A DNA stretch of 64,000 nt, taken from positions 581,333 through 645,332 of the forward strand of contig NZ_LMEZ01000005.1 of assembly GCF_001426545.1 (NCBI RefSeq), given 5' to 3'. The notes beneath the pieces are model-generated. The model did not search any database and was not told the origin of the DNA. It was given only the letters and a program-made list of their open reading frames with translations. Within the stretch, counting starts at the first letter, position 1. Each line of letters starts with the position of its first letter. The translations under genes were made by a program, and so were the position numbers. Source of the stretch: Mycobacterium sp. Root135 (GTDB lineage Bacteria; Actinomycetota; Actinomycetes; Mycobacteriales; Mycobacteriaceae). Positions 36,135 through 44,331 of this stretch are shown piece after piece.

Positions 36135-37912
36135 AGTCCACCCTGCTGTCGCGGCGCGATCTCGACTTCCTGCTCTACGAGTGGCTGCGCGTCGACGAAC
36201 TGACCAAGCGCCACCGCTTCGCCGAGCATTCCCGCGACACGTTCGACGGCGTCCTGGACCTCAGCGAGGAGTTGGCCGAGAAGTACTTCGCCCCGCACAA
36301 CAAGAAGAGCGACGCGAACGAACCGACGTTCGACGGTCAGCACGTCACCGTCGTCAGCGAGGTCAAGGACGCCATCGCCGCCTTCGCCCAGGCCGATCTG
36401 GTCGGGGCCAGCATGGACGAATCCCTCGGTGGCGCACAGCTTCCGGTCTGCGTGGCGCAAGCGGGGTTTGCCTACGTCTCGGCCGCCAACGTCAGCACGG
36501 CGGCCTACCTGATGCTGACGATCGCGAATGCGAACCTGATCTCCAAGTTCGGCGACGCCCAGCAGGTCGACGCGTTCGTCAAGCCGATGCTCGCCGGACG
36601 CTTCACGGGCACGATGGCGCTGTCCGAGACGCAGGCCGGCTCGTCGCTGGCCGACATCGTGACGCGCGCGGAGCCGCAGGCCGACGGCACCTACCGGCTC
36701 TTCGGCTCCAAGATGTGGATCTCGGGCGCCGAGCACGAGATGACCGACAACATCGTGAACCTCGTCCTGGCGAAGATTCCCGGCGGACCCGCGGGCACCA
36801 AGGGAATCTCGCTGTTCATCGTGCCGAAGTACCTCGCCGGGCCTGAGGGGGAGCGCAACGACGTCACCCTCGCCGGGCTGAATCACAAGATGGGCCAACG
36901 CGGTATCACCAACACGGTGCTGAACTTCGGTGAGGGCGTGTACACCCCCGGCGGAGAACCCGGCGCGGTCGGCTATCTCGTCGGCGAGCCGCACCGCGGT
37001 CTGATGTACATGTTCCACATGATGAACGAGGCCCGCCTCGCCGTGGGGATGGGCGCGGTGTCGCTGGGCTACACGGGCTATCTGAAGTCCGTCGAGTACG
37101 CCAGGGAGCGGCCGCAGGGCAGGCTCGTCAAGGACCCCTCGTCGCCGCAGGTGCCGATCGTCGAGCATGCGGACGTCAAGCGAATGTTGTTGGCGCAGAA
37201 GGCGTATGTCGAAGGTGGGTTGGCGCTTGGGCTGTATTGCACCAAGCTGGTCGACCTGCAACGCACCGCGGAGTCCGCCGAGGAGGGTCAGCAGGTGACG
37301 GACCTGCTCGACATCCTGGTTCCGGTTGCGAAGAGCTGGCCGTCGCAGTGGTGTCTGGAAGCCAACAGCCTGGCCATTCAGGTGCACGGTGGCTACGGTT
37401 ACACCCGCGAGTACGACGTCGAGCAGCACTACCGGGACAACCGGCTGAACCCGATCCACGAGGGCACCCACGGCATCCAGAGCTTGGACCTTTTGGGCCG
37501 CAAGGTGACCCAGCGCGGGGGAGCCAGCCTTGCCGAACTCGGCAAGGCCGTGACGGCGACCGTCGAGCAAGCCGCCGCCGCAGGCGGGGAGGCCGCTGAG
37601 CTCGCCGCAGCGCTGACGGCGTCGTGGCAGCGAGTCGTCGAGGTGACGGCCGCGATGTACGCCGTCGACGATGTCGAGGCGACACTGGCCAACAGTGCGA
37701 TCTACCTGGAGGCGTTCGGGCACGTCGTGATGGCGTGGATCTGGCTCGAGCAGTTCGTCGTCGCACAAAGCGCAGACGGAGACTTCTATGACGGCAAGCG
37801 TCAGGCGGCGAGATACTTCTTCCGTTACGAGCTACCGCGGACCGCGCCGCAGCTCGATCTGCTGGAAGGCCTGGACCGCACGACGCTCGAGATGCGCGAC
37901 GGCTGGTTCTAG
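36131..37912 (+). CDS. Acyl-CoA dehydrogenase, long FadE5-like type
   Basis: This 593-residue enzyme is of the long ACAD class (about 600 residues) that includes FadE5. It has SETQAGSSLADIVTRAEPQ and MWISGAEHEMTDNIVNLVLAKI at the flavin site. The catalytic Glu is in NPIHEGTHGIQSLDLLGRKV. A further alpha-helical C-terminal domain follows (about 455-593). Longer acyl-CoAs are likely substrates. The GTG start overlaps the TetR stop (GTGA). Its stop is 4 bases before the convergent adhE1 stop. M. tuberculosis has different genes here, so this TetR-FadE pairing may be specific to this lineage. Confidence 0.9.
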   Translation: MKSTLLSRRDLDFLLYEWLRVDELTKRHRFAEHSRDTFDGVLDLSEELAEKYFAPHNKKSDANEPTFDGQHVTVVSEVKDAIAAFAQADLVGASMDESLGGAQLPVCVAQAGFAYVSAANVSTAAYLMLTIANANLISKFGDAQQVDAFVKPMLAGRFTGTMALSETQAGSSLADIVTRAEPQADGTYRLFGSKMWISGAEHEMTDNIVNLVLAKIPGGPAGTKGISLFIVPKYLAGPEGERNDVTLAGLNHKMGQRGITNTVLNFGEGVYTPGGEPGAVGYLVGEPHRGLMYMFHMMNEARLAVGMGAVSLGYTGYLKSVEYARERPQGRLVKDPSSPQVPIVEHADVKRMLLAQKAYVEGGLALGLYCTKLVDLQRTAESAEEGQQVTDLLDILVPVAKSWPSQWCLEANSLAIQVHGGYGYTREYDVEQHYRDNRLNPIHEGTHGIQSLDLLGRKVTQRGGASLAELGKAVTATVEQAAAAGGEAAELAAALTASWQRVVEVTAAMYAVDDVEATLANSAIYLEAFGHVVMAWIWLEQFVVAQSADGDFYDGKRQAARYFFRYELPRTAPQLDLLEGLDRTTLEMRDGWF

Positions 37913-37916
37913 ACGG

Positions 37917-39017
37917 TCAGCCGAACTCGACGATCTGGCGCACCGCAAGCCCGTCGGCCAATTCGTCCATCCCCTCGTTGATTCGGTCGAGTTCAATGGT
38001 GGACGACACCAGCGACTCGACGGGAAGTCGGCCGTCGCGCCACAGCGCGACGAAACGGGGGATGTCCCGCGCCGGCACCGCCGAGCCAAGATAGCTGCCG
38101 ATCAGGGATCGGCCCTCGGCGACGAAACCCAGTGGGGCAACGCTGATCCTGGCGTCCGGGTGGGGGAGTCCGACCGTCACGGTGCGCCCACCTGGGCCCG
38201 TCAGGGCGATCGCCGTCTCCAGCGCGGCCGGATGCCCCGCCGCCTCGATCACGATGCGCGCCTTGAGATCCCGTGCCTCATCCGGCGTGACGGCGGTGTG
38301 CGCGCCGAGGGCCTTGGCCCGCGCCAGCTTCTCCGGCAGCTGGTCGACGGCGATCACCTCGACGTCGTCATGCGCGAGGGCGGTCAGCAGCGCCGCCATG
38401 CCGACCCCGCCCATGCCGACGATCGCGACCGTGTCGCCCGGTCGCGGCTGGCCCGCGTTGAGAACCGCACCGCCGCCCGTGAGCACCGCGCAGCCCAACA
38501 GGGACGCCACCACTGGTGGGACGTCGTGGTCCACCGGCACGACGGACCGGCGGTCGACGACGGCGTGGGTCGCGAAGGCGGAGACGCCGAGGTGGTGCAG
38601 CACCGGTCCCTCGTCGGCGGACAGCCGCGTGCCTCCGGCCAGCAGCACCCCCGCCCCGTTAGCGGCGCTGCCCGGGATGCACGGCGCGAGCCCGTCGGTG
38701 TCGCAGGCGGCGCACTCGCCGCACCGCGGCAGGAACGTCATCACGACGCGCTGTCCGACCACGAGGTCGCCGACGCCCGCGCCCACCTGCTCGACGACGC
38801 CCGCCGCCTCGTGGCCAAGCAGCATCGGCACCGGACGCACGCGGGAGCCGTTGACCACGGACAAATCGGAGTGGCACAGCCCGGCGGCTTCGATGCGGAC
38901 CAGCAGCTCGGTGTCACCGGGCGGGGCGAGTTCGAGGTCGGTAATGGTCAACGGCTTGGACTCGGCGTAGCGCTGAGGCGCTCCGATGCGGTCGAGGACG
39001 GCTCCACGGATCTTCAC
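37917..39017 (-). CDS. adhE1: Zinc-containing alcohol dehydrogenase
   Basis: This 366-residue MDR-family enzyme has catalytic zinc ligands in GLCHSD and GHEAAG. The structural zinc site is CGECAACDTDGLAPC (four Cys), and the NAD-binding motif is GMGGVG in VAIVGMGGVGMAALL. I chose GTG 39017 (MKIRGAVLD), the typical MDR beginning; the frame stays open further upstream over the divergent thioesterase gene and is rejected. The size and neighbourhood match M. tuberculosis adhE1 (Rv0162c). It probably oxidises a primary alcohol or formaldehyde-like substrate; the substrate is not determinable. Confidence 0.9.
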   Translation of the reverse strand: MKIRGAVLDRIGAPQRYAESKPLTITDLELAPPGDTELLVRIEAAGLCHSDLSVVNGSRVRPVPMLLGHEAAGVVEQVGAGVGDLVVGQRVVMTFLPRCGECAACDTDGLAPCIPGSAANGAGVLLAGGTRLSADEGPVLHHLGVSAFATHAVVDRRSVVPVDHDVPPVVASLLGCAVLTGGGAVLNAGQPRPGDTVAIVGMGGVGMAALLTALAHDDVEVIAVDQLPEKLARAKALGAHTAVTPDEARDLKARIVIEAAGHPAALETAIALTGPGGRTVTVGLPHPDARISVAPLGFVAEGRSLIGSYLGSAVPARDIPRFVALWRDGRLPVESLVSSTIELDRINEGMDELADGLAVRQIVEFG

Positions 39018-39052
39018 ACCGACCAGCTTGCCCCCACTGAGACACTCGTGGG

Positions 39053-39517
39053 GTGGGCATCGACGAGCGAGACGAGCGAGACCTGACCTCACGCGACTTT
39101 CCCGTGCACTGGCCGGTGCTGACCAGGTGGACCGACAACGACATGTTCGGCCACCTCAACAACGCGGTCTACTACGCGTTGTTCGACACCGCGATCAACG
39201 CGTGGCTGGGCACGACCACCGACCACGACCCGCTGACGGCGCCGGCGCTGGGCGTCGTCGCCGAATCGGGGTGCCGCTACTTCACCGAACTCCAGTTCCC
39301 CGACCCCCTGGTGGTCGGGCTGGCGGTCACCCGGCTCGGTACCAGCAGCGTCACCTACCGGCTCGCCGTGTTCGCCCCGCCCGAAACCGCCGATGACGCG
39401 AAATCAGTTGCTGCCGTAGGGCATTGGGTGCACGTGTACGTCGACCGGGCCAGCCGTCGGCCCGTCCCGATCCCCGATGCGCTGCGCACCCAGCTGGAAA
39501 CCGCTGTCACCACCTGA
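39053..39517 (+). CDS. Hotdog-fold acyl-CoA thioesterase, Rv0163 type
   Basis: This is a 154-residue single hotdog-domain protein. RWTDNDMFGHLNNAVYYALFDTAINAWL is the 4-hydroxybenzoyl-CoA thioesterase signature, with Asp and His-x-Asn-Asn around the active site. It should hydrolyse an acyl-CoA or acyl-ACP. GTG 39053 leaves 35 bases to the divergent adhE1 start. The next gene starts 13 bases downstream. Position corresponds to Rv0163. Confidence 0.85.
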   Translation: MGIDERDERDLTSRDFPVHWPVLTRWTDNDMFGHLNNAVYYALFDTAINAWLGTTTDHDPLTAPALGVVAESGCRYFTELQFPDPLVVGLAVTRLGTSSVTYRLAVFAPPETADDAKSVAAVGHWVHVYVDRASRRPVPIPDALRTQLETAVTT

Positions 39518-39530
39518 ATATGCTCGCCCG

Positions 39531-39968
39531 ATGCCACTCGTGAGCAAGACCCTCGAGGTCGAGGCCTCCGCAGAAGCGATCCTCGCGATCGTCGCAGACT
39601 TCGAGTCCTACCCCCAGTGGAACGAAGAGGTGAAGGGCGTCTGGGTGCTGGCCCGTTACGACGACGGCCGGCCCAGCCAACTGCGGCTCGACGCCTCCGT
39701 CAACGGCTTCGACATCTCCTACATCCAGGCCGTGTACTACCCGGGCGACAGTCAGATCCAGACCGTAATGCAGCAGGGTGACCTCTTCTCCAAGCAGGAG
39801 CAGCTGTTCTCCGTCGTCGCGATGGGCCCGACCACGCTGCTGACCGTCGACCTCGACGTCGAGACGACGATGCCCGTGCCAAAGCCAATGGTGAAGAAGA
39901 TGGTCAACGACGCGCTCGACCACCTGGCCGACAACCTCAAGAAGCGCGCCGAGTCTCTTTCCGCCTAG
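39531..39968 (+). CDS. SRPBCC/polyketide cyclase-like protein, TB18.5 family
   Basis: This is a 145-residue single-domain protein of the START/SRPBCC fold. It begins with SKTLEVEASAEAILAIVADFESYPQWNEEVKG, the common cyclase-dehydrase signature, and ends with PVPKPMVKKMVNDALDHLADNLKKRAE. It likely binds a hydrophobic lipid-like ligand. ATG 39531 starts 13 bases after the thioesterase stop. It corresponds to Rv0164 (TB18.5), next to mce1R in M. tuberculosis. Catalysis is not implied by any visible residue. Confidence 0.88.
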   Translation: MPLVSKTLEVEASAEAILAIVADFESYPQWNEEVKGVWVLARYDDGRPSQLRLDASVNGFDISYIQAVYYPGDSQIQTVMQQGDLFSKQEQLFSVVAMGPTTLLTVDLDVETTMPVPKPMVKKMVNDALDHLADNLKKRAESLSA

Positions 39969-39971
39969 CGG

Positions 39972-40706
39972 TTAGGTCCAGAGCCCCAACTCGTCGAGTC
40001 GCGCGGTCAGTCGCCGCGCGCCGTCGGTGAACTGCGCGTCCGTCAGCTGAACCACCACGTCGACGTCACGACGGCGCAGGGCCGCGATCAGCGCGCGCCG
40101 GTTCGCGACCGCATGGTGGCCCCACTGCGGATCGTTGGCGTAGATGTGAGGCGGCAGGTACTTGGCGACGTGCAGCATGAACCAGGCCAGCTTGATTCGC
40201 CCCGACGCCCGGTTGAACGTCCGGTGGAAGGCGAACTCCGCGTCGACCACCTCCGCGGTGTCCTGCCTGCCGATGGCGTCGGCCACGACGTCGGCGAGCC
40301 GTTCGAGCTCGTCGATCTCCTCGTCGGTGATGCGCTCGGCGGCCGACCTGGCGAGCTGACCGGCGATCACGGCCTGCAACCAAAAGATGTCCTCGATGTC
40401 GTCCCGGGTGAACGGCGAGACCACGTGCCCGCGATGCGGTTCGAGCTGCACCATGCCCTCGCCGCGCAACGTTCGCAGGGCTTCGCGGACGGGGGTGATG
40501 CTCACCCCGAGCTCGGCGGCCGTCTCGTCGAGTCGGATGAAGGCGCCAGGTCGTAGCGCGCCGGACATGATGCGGACCCGCAGGTGGCCCGCGACCTCGT
40601 CGGAGAGCTGTTCGCGACGAGGCCTGACCGGCGCGCTCACGGTACTCGTGCCTTCATCGGTTCCCCCACCGTCGGTGCCCGTCGTCCGGGCTTGTCCACG
40701 AGCCAC
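39972..40706 (-). CDS. mce1R: GntR-family regulator, Mce1R type
   Basis: This 244-residue regulator has an N-terminal winged helix (LSDEVAGHLRVRIMSGALRPGAFIRLDETAAELGVSITPVREALRTLRGEGMV) and a C-terminal FCD helical domain. Acidic and His residues there (AEFAFHRTFNRASG and a later HHAVANRR) suit a metal/carboxylate or acyl-ligand pocket. The GTG start at 40706 is plausible; a shorter start is possible. It diverges from fadD5 and the mce1 operon, as Rv0165c does, and Mce1R represses that operon in M. tuberculosis. The palindrome at 40739-40754 is its probable operator. Confidence 0.92.
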   Translation of the reverse strand: MARGQARTTGTDGGGTDEGTSTVSAPVRPRREQLSDEVAGHLRVRIMSGALRPGAFIRLDETAAELGVSITPVREALRTLRGEGMVQLEPHRGHVVSPFTRDDIEDIFWLQAVIAGQLARSAAERITDEEIDELERLADVVADAIGRQDTAEVVDAEFAFHRTFNRASGRIKLAWFMLHVAKYLPPHIYANDPQWGHHAVANRRALIAALRRRDVDVVVQLTDAQFTDGARRLTARLDELGLWT

Positions 40707-40738
40707 CTAGGCCATAGTGTGACCGGGGCAACACCATG

Positions 40739-40754
40739 TTTGATCAAATATCAA
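40739..40754. promoter_or_regulatory. Candidate Mce1R operator between mce1R and fadD5
   Basis: The AT-rich stretch TTTGATCAAATATCAA holds a perfect 10-bp palindrome (TTTGATCAAA, 40739-40748) overlapping a TTGAT/ATCAA inverted repeat with a 5-base spacer. AT-rich islands like this stand out in this high-GC DNA. It lies 33 bases from the mce1R start and 41 bases from the fadD5 start. Confidence 0.55.
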
Positions 40755-40794
40755 CGCCGCGCAACCTGCGCACGCACTTCAGGGAGCCCCGACG

Positions 40795-42453
40795 TTGACC
40801 GACATGCCAGCGCCCGATCGGCTGCTCGTCCAGCAGCCCTACCTGGCCCGTCGGCAGAACTGGACCACCCAGCTCGCACGTCACGCCCTGATGCAACCGG
40901 ACGCGACGGCAATCCGGTTCCACGGGCAGACCACGACGTGGGCCGACCTGGATCGACGCGTCACCGCCCTGGCCGGTGCGCTGAGCCGGCGCGGCGTCAC
41001 CTTCGGTGACCGCGTCCTGATCCTGATGCTCAACCGGGCCGAGTTCGTCGAGTCGGTGCTGGCGATCAATCGCCTTGGCGCCATCGCCGTGCCCGTGAAC
41101 TTCCGCATGACGCCGCCGGAGATCGCGTTCCTGGTCGGCGACTGCGAGGCGCGCGTCGTCGTCACCGAGCCGGTCCTGGCGTCGGTCGCCACCGCGGTCC
41201 GCGACCTCGACCCGACGCTGGCCGACGTCGTCGTCGCCGGCGGGGCGACCGAGGACGGCGTGCTCGGGTACGACGACCTGCTGGCCGAAGAGGATGCCGC
41301 CCCCGAACCGGTCGACATCCCCGACGACTCACCCGCCCTGATCATGTACACCTCCGGCACCACCGGGCGTCCCAAGGGAGCGGTGCTCACCCACGTCAAC
41401 CTCTCCGGTCAGGCGATGACGCACCTGTTCACCAGCGGTGCGGACCTGAACAACGACGTCGGCTTCATCGGCGTGCCGCTGTTCCACATCGCGGGCATCG
41501 GAAACACCATCACCGGGTTACTGCTCGGACGGCCGACGGTGATCTACCCCGTCGGCGCCTTCGACCCCGGTGCGCTGCTCGACGTCCTCGAGGCCGAGCT
41601 CGTCACCGGCATCTTCCTGGTGCCCGCGCAGTGGCAGGCGGTGTGCGCCGCCCAGCGGGCCCGACCCCGGAAGGTCGTCCTCCGCACCTTGTCCTGGGGC
41701 GCCGCCCCGGCGTCGGACACCCTGCTGCGCGACATGGCAGAGACCTTCCCCGGCACCCAGATCCTCGCCGCCTTCGGCCAAACCGAGATGTCGCCGGTGA
41801 CCTGCATGCTGCTCGGCGAGGACGCCATCAGGAAGTTGGGCTCGGTCGGCAAGGTCATCCCGACGGTCTCGGCGCGCGTCGTCGACGAGGACATGAACGA
41901 CGTTCCGGTCGGCCAGGTGGGCGAGATCGTCTACCGGGCTCCGACGCTGATGGCCGGCTACTGGAACAACCCCAAGGCCACCGCGGAGGCCTTCGCCGGC
42001 GGATGGTTCCACTCCGGTGATCTGGTTCGCCAGGACGACGAGGGTTACGTGTGGGTCGTCGACCGCAAGAAGGACATGATCATCTCCGGCGGCGAGAACA
42101 TCTACTGCGCCGAGGTGGAGAACGCTCTGGCCGCACACCCGTCGATCGGTGAGGCTGCGGTGATCGGACGTCCGCATGCGAAGTGGGGCGAGGTCCCCGT
42201 GGCCGTCCTGGCGGTTAGTTCGGCCGCGCCCACCGCAAGACTCACGCTCGAAGGCATCCAGGAATTCCTCGGCGAAAGGCTCGCGCGGTACAAGCATCCG
42301 CGGGCCATCGAGGTCGTCGACGCGCTGCCCCGCAACCCTGCCGGTAAGGTCCTCAAGACGGAACTGAGGGCACGCTTCGGCAAGGACGACCTGATTGACG
42401 CTGGCGAAAGTTCTTCTGTCTCAACGGTTTCAGCCGACGCGACGGAAGGCTGA
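40795..42453 (+). CDS. fadD5: Fatty-acyl-CoA ligase FadD5
   Basis: This 552-residue AMP-binding ligase has the P-loop MYTSGTTGRPKGAVLTH, then FGQTEMSPVT, then GYWNNPKATAEAFAGGWFHSGDL and the C-terminal hinge VDRKKDMIISGGENIYCAEVE. It activates a fatty acid with ATP and CoA. I chose the TTG at 40795, with AGGGAG 8 bases upstream; ATG 40804 is an alternative. As first gene of the mce1 unit it probably activates fatty acids taken up by the Mce1 transporter. It matches Rv0166. Confidence 0.94.
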   Translation: MTDMPAPDRLLVQQPYLARRQNWTTQLARHALMQPDATAIRFHGQTTTWADLDRRVTALAGALSRRGVTFGDRVLILMLNRAEFVESVLAINRLGAIAVPVNFRMTPPEIAFLVGDCEARVVVTEPVLASVATAVRDLDPTLADVVVAGGATEDGVLGYDDLLAEEDAAPEPVDIPDDSPALIMYTSGTTGRPKGAVLTHVNLSGQAMTHLFTSGADLNNDVGFIGVPLFHIAGIGNTITGLLLGRPTVIYPVGAFDPGALLDVLEAELVTGIFLVPAQWQAVCAAQRARPRKVVLRTLSWGAAPASDTLLRDMAETFPGTQILAAFGQTEMSPVTCMLLGEDAIRKLGSVGKVIPTVSARVVDEDMNDVPVGQVGEIVYRAPTLMAGYWNNPKATAEAFAGGWFHSGDLVRQDDEGYVWVVDRKKDMIISGGENIYCAEVENALAAHPSIGEAAVIGRPHAKWGEVPVAVLAVSSAAPTARLTLEGIQEFLGERLARYKHPRAIEVVDALPRNPAGKVLKTELRARFGKDDLIDAGESSSVSTVSADATEG

Positions 42454-42656
42454 CCTGTGACGACGAGTTTGCCAGCCGGGCCGACGGCAATCCGGCCGAT
42501 GCGGTGCACCCCGCCGAATTCATCGGGTACTCTCCTGTGGTCCGCCTTACTACCCACGAGTAGGGAGACTGTGATCACAGACACGAAGCTTGGGCAAGGA
42601 GGGGGCGTGCGACACCTTCTGCCGTTGCGCCACGACAACCGTGGCCAGGCCCTTCG
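42454..42656. other. Gap between fadD5 and yrbE1A
   Basis: These 203 bases have no convincing gene; a small open frame from 42457 to 42660 lacks a good ribosome site and looks like a by-product. The gap could hold a second promoter for yrbE1A or a processing site. Confidence 0.45.
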
Positions 42657-43457
42657 ATGACCGCGCAGAACCCGGGTTTCGTCGACTACGTCCGTGACCA
42701 GGTCCGCCCACTGCTGGTGTCGGTCGGTGGCTTCGTCAAGATGTGCGTGCTAACCGGCAAGGCGCTCTTCCGCAGCCCCTTCCAGTGGCGCGAGTTCATC
42801 CTCCAGGGCTGGTTCCTGATGAGGGTGGCATTCCTGCCCACCATCGCGGTCGCCATCCCGCTGACGGTGCTCATCATCTTCACCCTCAACATCCTTCTCG
42901 CCGAGTTCGGCGCCGCCGACATCTCCGGTGCCGGGGCCGCGCTCGGAGCGGTTACCCAGCTGGGTCCGCTGGTAACCGTGCTCGTCGTCGCCGGCGCCGG
43001 TTCCACCGCGATCTGCGCGGACATCGGTGCCCGCACCATCCGCGAGGAGATCGACGCCCTCGAGGTGCTCGGCATCGACCCGATCCACCGCCTCGTCGTG
43101 CCCCGCGTGATCGCGGCGACGTTCGTGGCCTTCCTCCTCAACGGCGCCGTGATCACCATCGGCCTGGTCGGCGGATTCGTCTTCGGCGTCTACATCCAAA
43201 ACATCTCGGCAGGCGCCTACGTCTCGACGCTGACCCTGGTGACCGGACTGCCCGAGGTCGTCATTTCGGTCGTCAAGGCCCTGGCGTTCGGGCTGATCGC
43301 CGGGTTGGTCGGCTGCTACCGCGGTCTGACGGTTTCCGGTGGCGCCAAGGGCGTCGGCACCGCGGTCAACGAGACGCTGGTGCTCTGCATCATCGCGCTC
43401 TTCGCGGTCAACGTCATCATGACCACCATCGGCGTTCGATTCGGAACGGGGCGCTGA
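42657..43457 (+). CDS. yrbE1A: Mce1 ABC-type permease YrbE1A
   Basis: This 266-residue MlaE/YrbE permease has about five to six membrane helices. The conserved EExDALEVLGIDP motif reads TIREEIDALEVLGIDPIHRLVVPRV; it contacts the MceG ATPase. The lipid transporter is assembled from two YrbE subunits and six Mce proteins. YrbE1A, YrbE1B and the mce genes follow with minimal spacers. MceG is encoded elsewhere. Confidence 0.96.
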   Translation: MTAQNPGFVDYVRDQVRPLLVSVGGFVKMCVLTGKALFRSPFQWREFILQGWFLMRVAFLPTIAVAIPLTVLIIFTLNILLAEFGAADISGAGAALGAVTQLGPLVTVLVVAGAGSTAICADIGARTIREEIDALEVLGIDPIHRLVVPRVIAATFVAFLLNGAVITIGLVGGFVFGVYIQNISAGAYVSTLTLVTGLPEVVISVVKALAFGLIAGLVGCYRGLTVSGGAKGVGTAVNETLVLCIIALFAVNVIMTTIGVRFGTGR

Positions 43458-43458
43458 C

Positions 43459-44328
43459 ATGTCTACCTCTGCAGTTCTACGGTCGCGCTTCCCGCGCGCC
43501 ATCGCGGGCGGCGAACGACTGGCCAAGTCGCCGGGGCGGTTCCTCGACAGCGTCGGCCACATCGCGTGGTTCGTCGTCACCGCGGTCGGCTCGATCGGCC
43601 ACGCCTTCCGGTTCTACCGCAAGGAAATGCTGCGCCTGGTCGCCGAGATCGGCATGGGCACCGGCGCCATGGCCGTCATCGGTGGCACGGTCGCCATCGT
43701 CGGCTTCGTCACGCTCTCCGGTGGCTCACTGATCGCCATCCAGGGCTTCGCCTCGCTTGGCAACATCGGCGTCGAGGCCTTCACCGGCTTCTTCGCCGCC
43801 CTGGTCAACGTCCGCATCGCCGCCCCGGTCGTGGCAGGTCAGGCGCTGGCCGCCACGGTCGGCGCAGGCGCGACCGCCGAACTGGGTGCGATGCGCATCA
43901 GCGAGGAAATCGACGCACTCGAGGTCATGGGCATCAAGTCGATCTCGTACCTGGTGTCGACGCGCATCATGGCCGGCTTCGTCGTCATCATCCCGCTGTA
44001 CGCGATGGCGATCATCATGTCGTTCCTGTCGGCGCAGATCACCACGACGCTGTTCTACGGCCAGTCGACCGGCACCTACGAGCACTACTTCCGCACGTTC
44101 CTGCGGCCCGACGACGTCGCCTGGTCCTTCGTCCAGGCGATCATCATCTCCGTCATCGTGATGCTCAACCACTGCTACTACGGCTTCTACGCCAGCGGCG
44201 GCCCGGTCGGCGTCGGCGAAGCCGTCGGCCGCTCGATGCGCGCCTCGCTGATCGCGATCGTCCTCGTCGTCCTGTTCGCATCGTTGGCGCTGTACGGCAC
44301 CGACGCCAACTTCAACCTGACGGTGTAG
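43459..44328 (+). CDS. yrbE1B: Mce1 ABC-type permease YrbE1B
   Basis: This 289-residue second permease begins after a single spacer base. The coupling motif reads RISEEIDALEVMGIKSISYLVSTRI. It has about six membrane helices and a C-terminus ending in FNLTV. It pairs with YrbE1A as the transmembrane channel. Four bases lie before mce1A. Confidence 0.96.
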   Translation: MSTSAVLRSRFPRAIAGGERLAKSPGRFLDSVGHIAWFVVTAVGSIGHAFRFYRKEMLRLVAEIGMGTGAMAVIGGTVAIVGFVTLSGGSLIAIQGFASLGNIGVEAFTGFFAALVNVRIAAPVVAGQALAATVGAGATAELGAMRISEEIDALEVMGIKSISYLVSTRIMAGFVVIIPLYAMAIIMSFLSAQITTTLFYGQSTGTYEHYFRTFLRPDDVAWSFVQAIIISVIVMLNHCYYGFYASGGPVGVGEAVGRSMRASLIAIVLVVLFASLALYGTDANFNLTV

Positions 44329-44331
44329 CCG

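Noticed and set aside
42457..42660. 67-codon frame between fadD5 and yrbE1A
   Set aside because: No ribosome site, no recognisable features, and it overlaps the yrbE1A start; probably chance.
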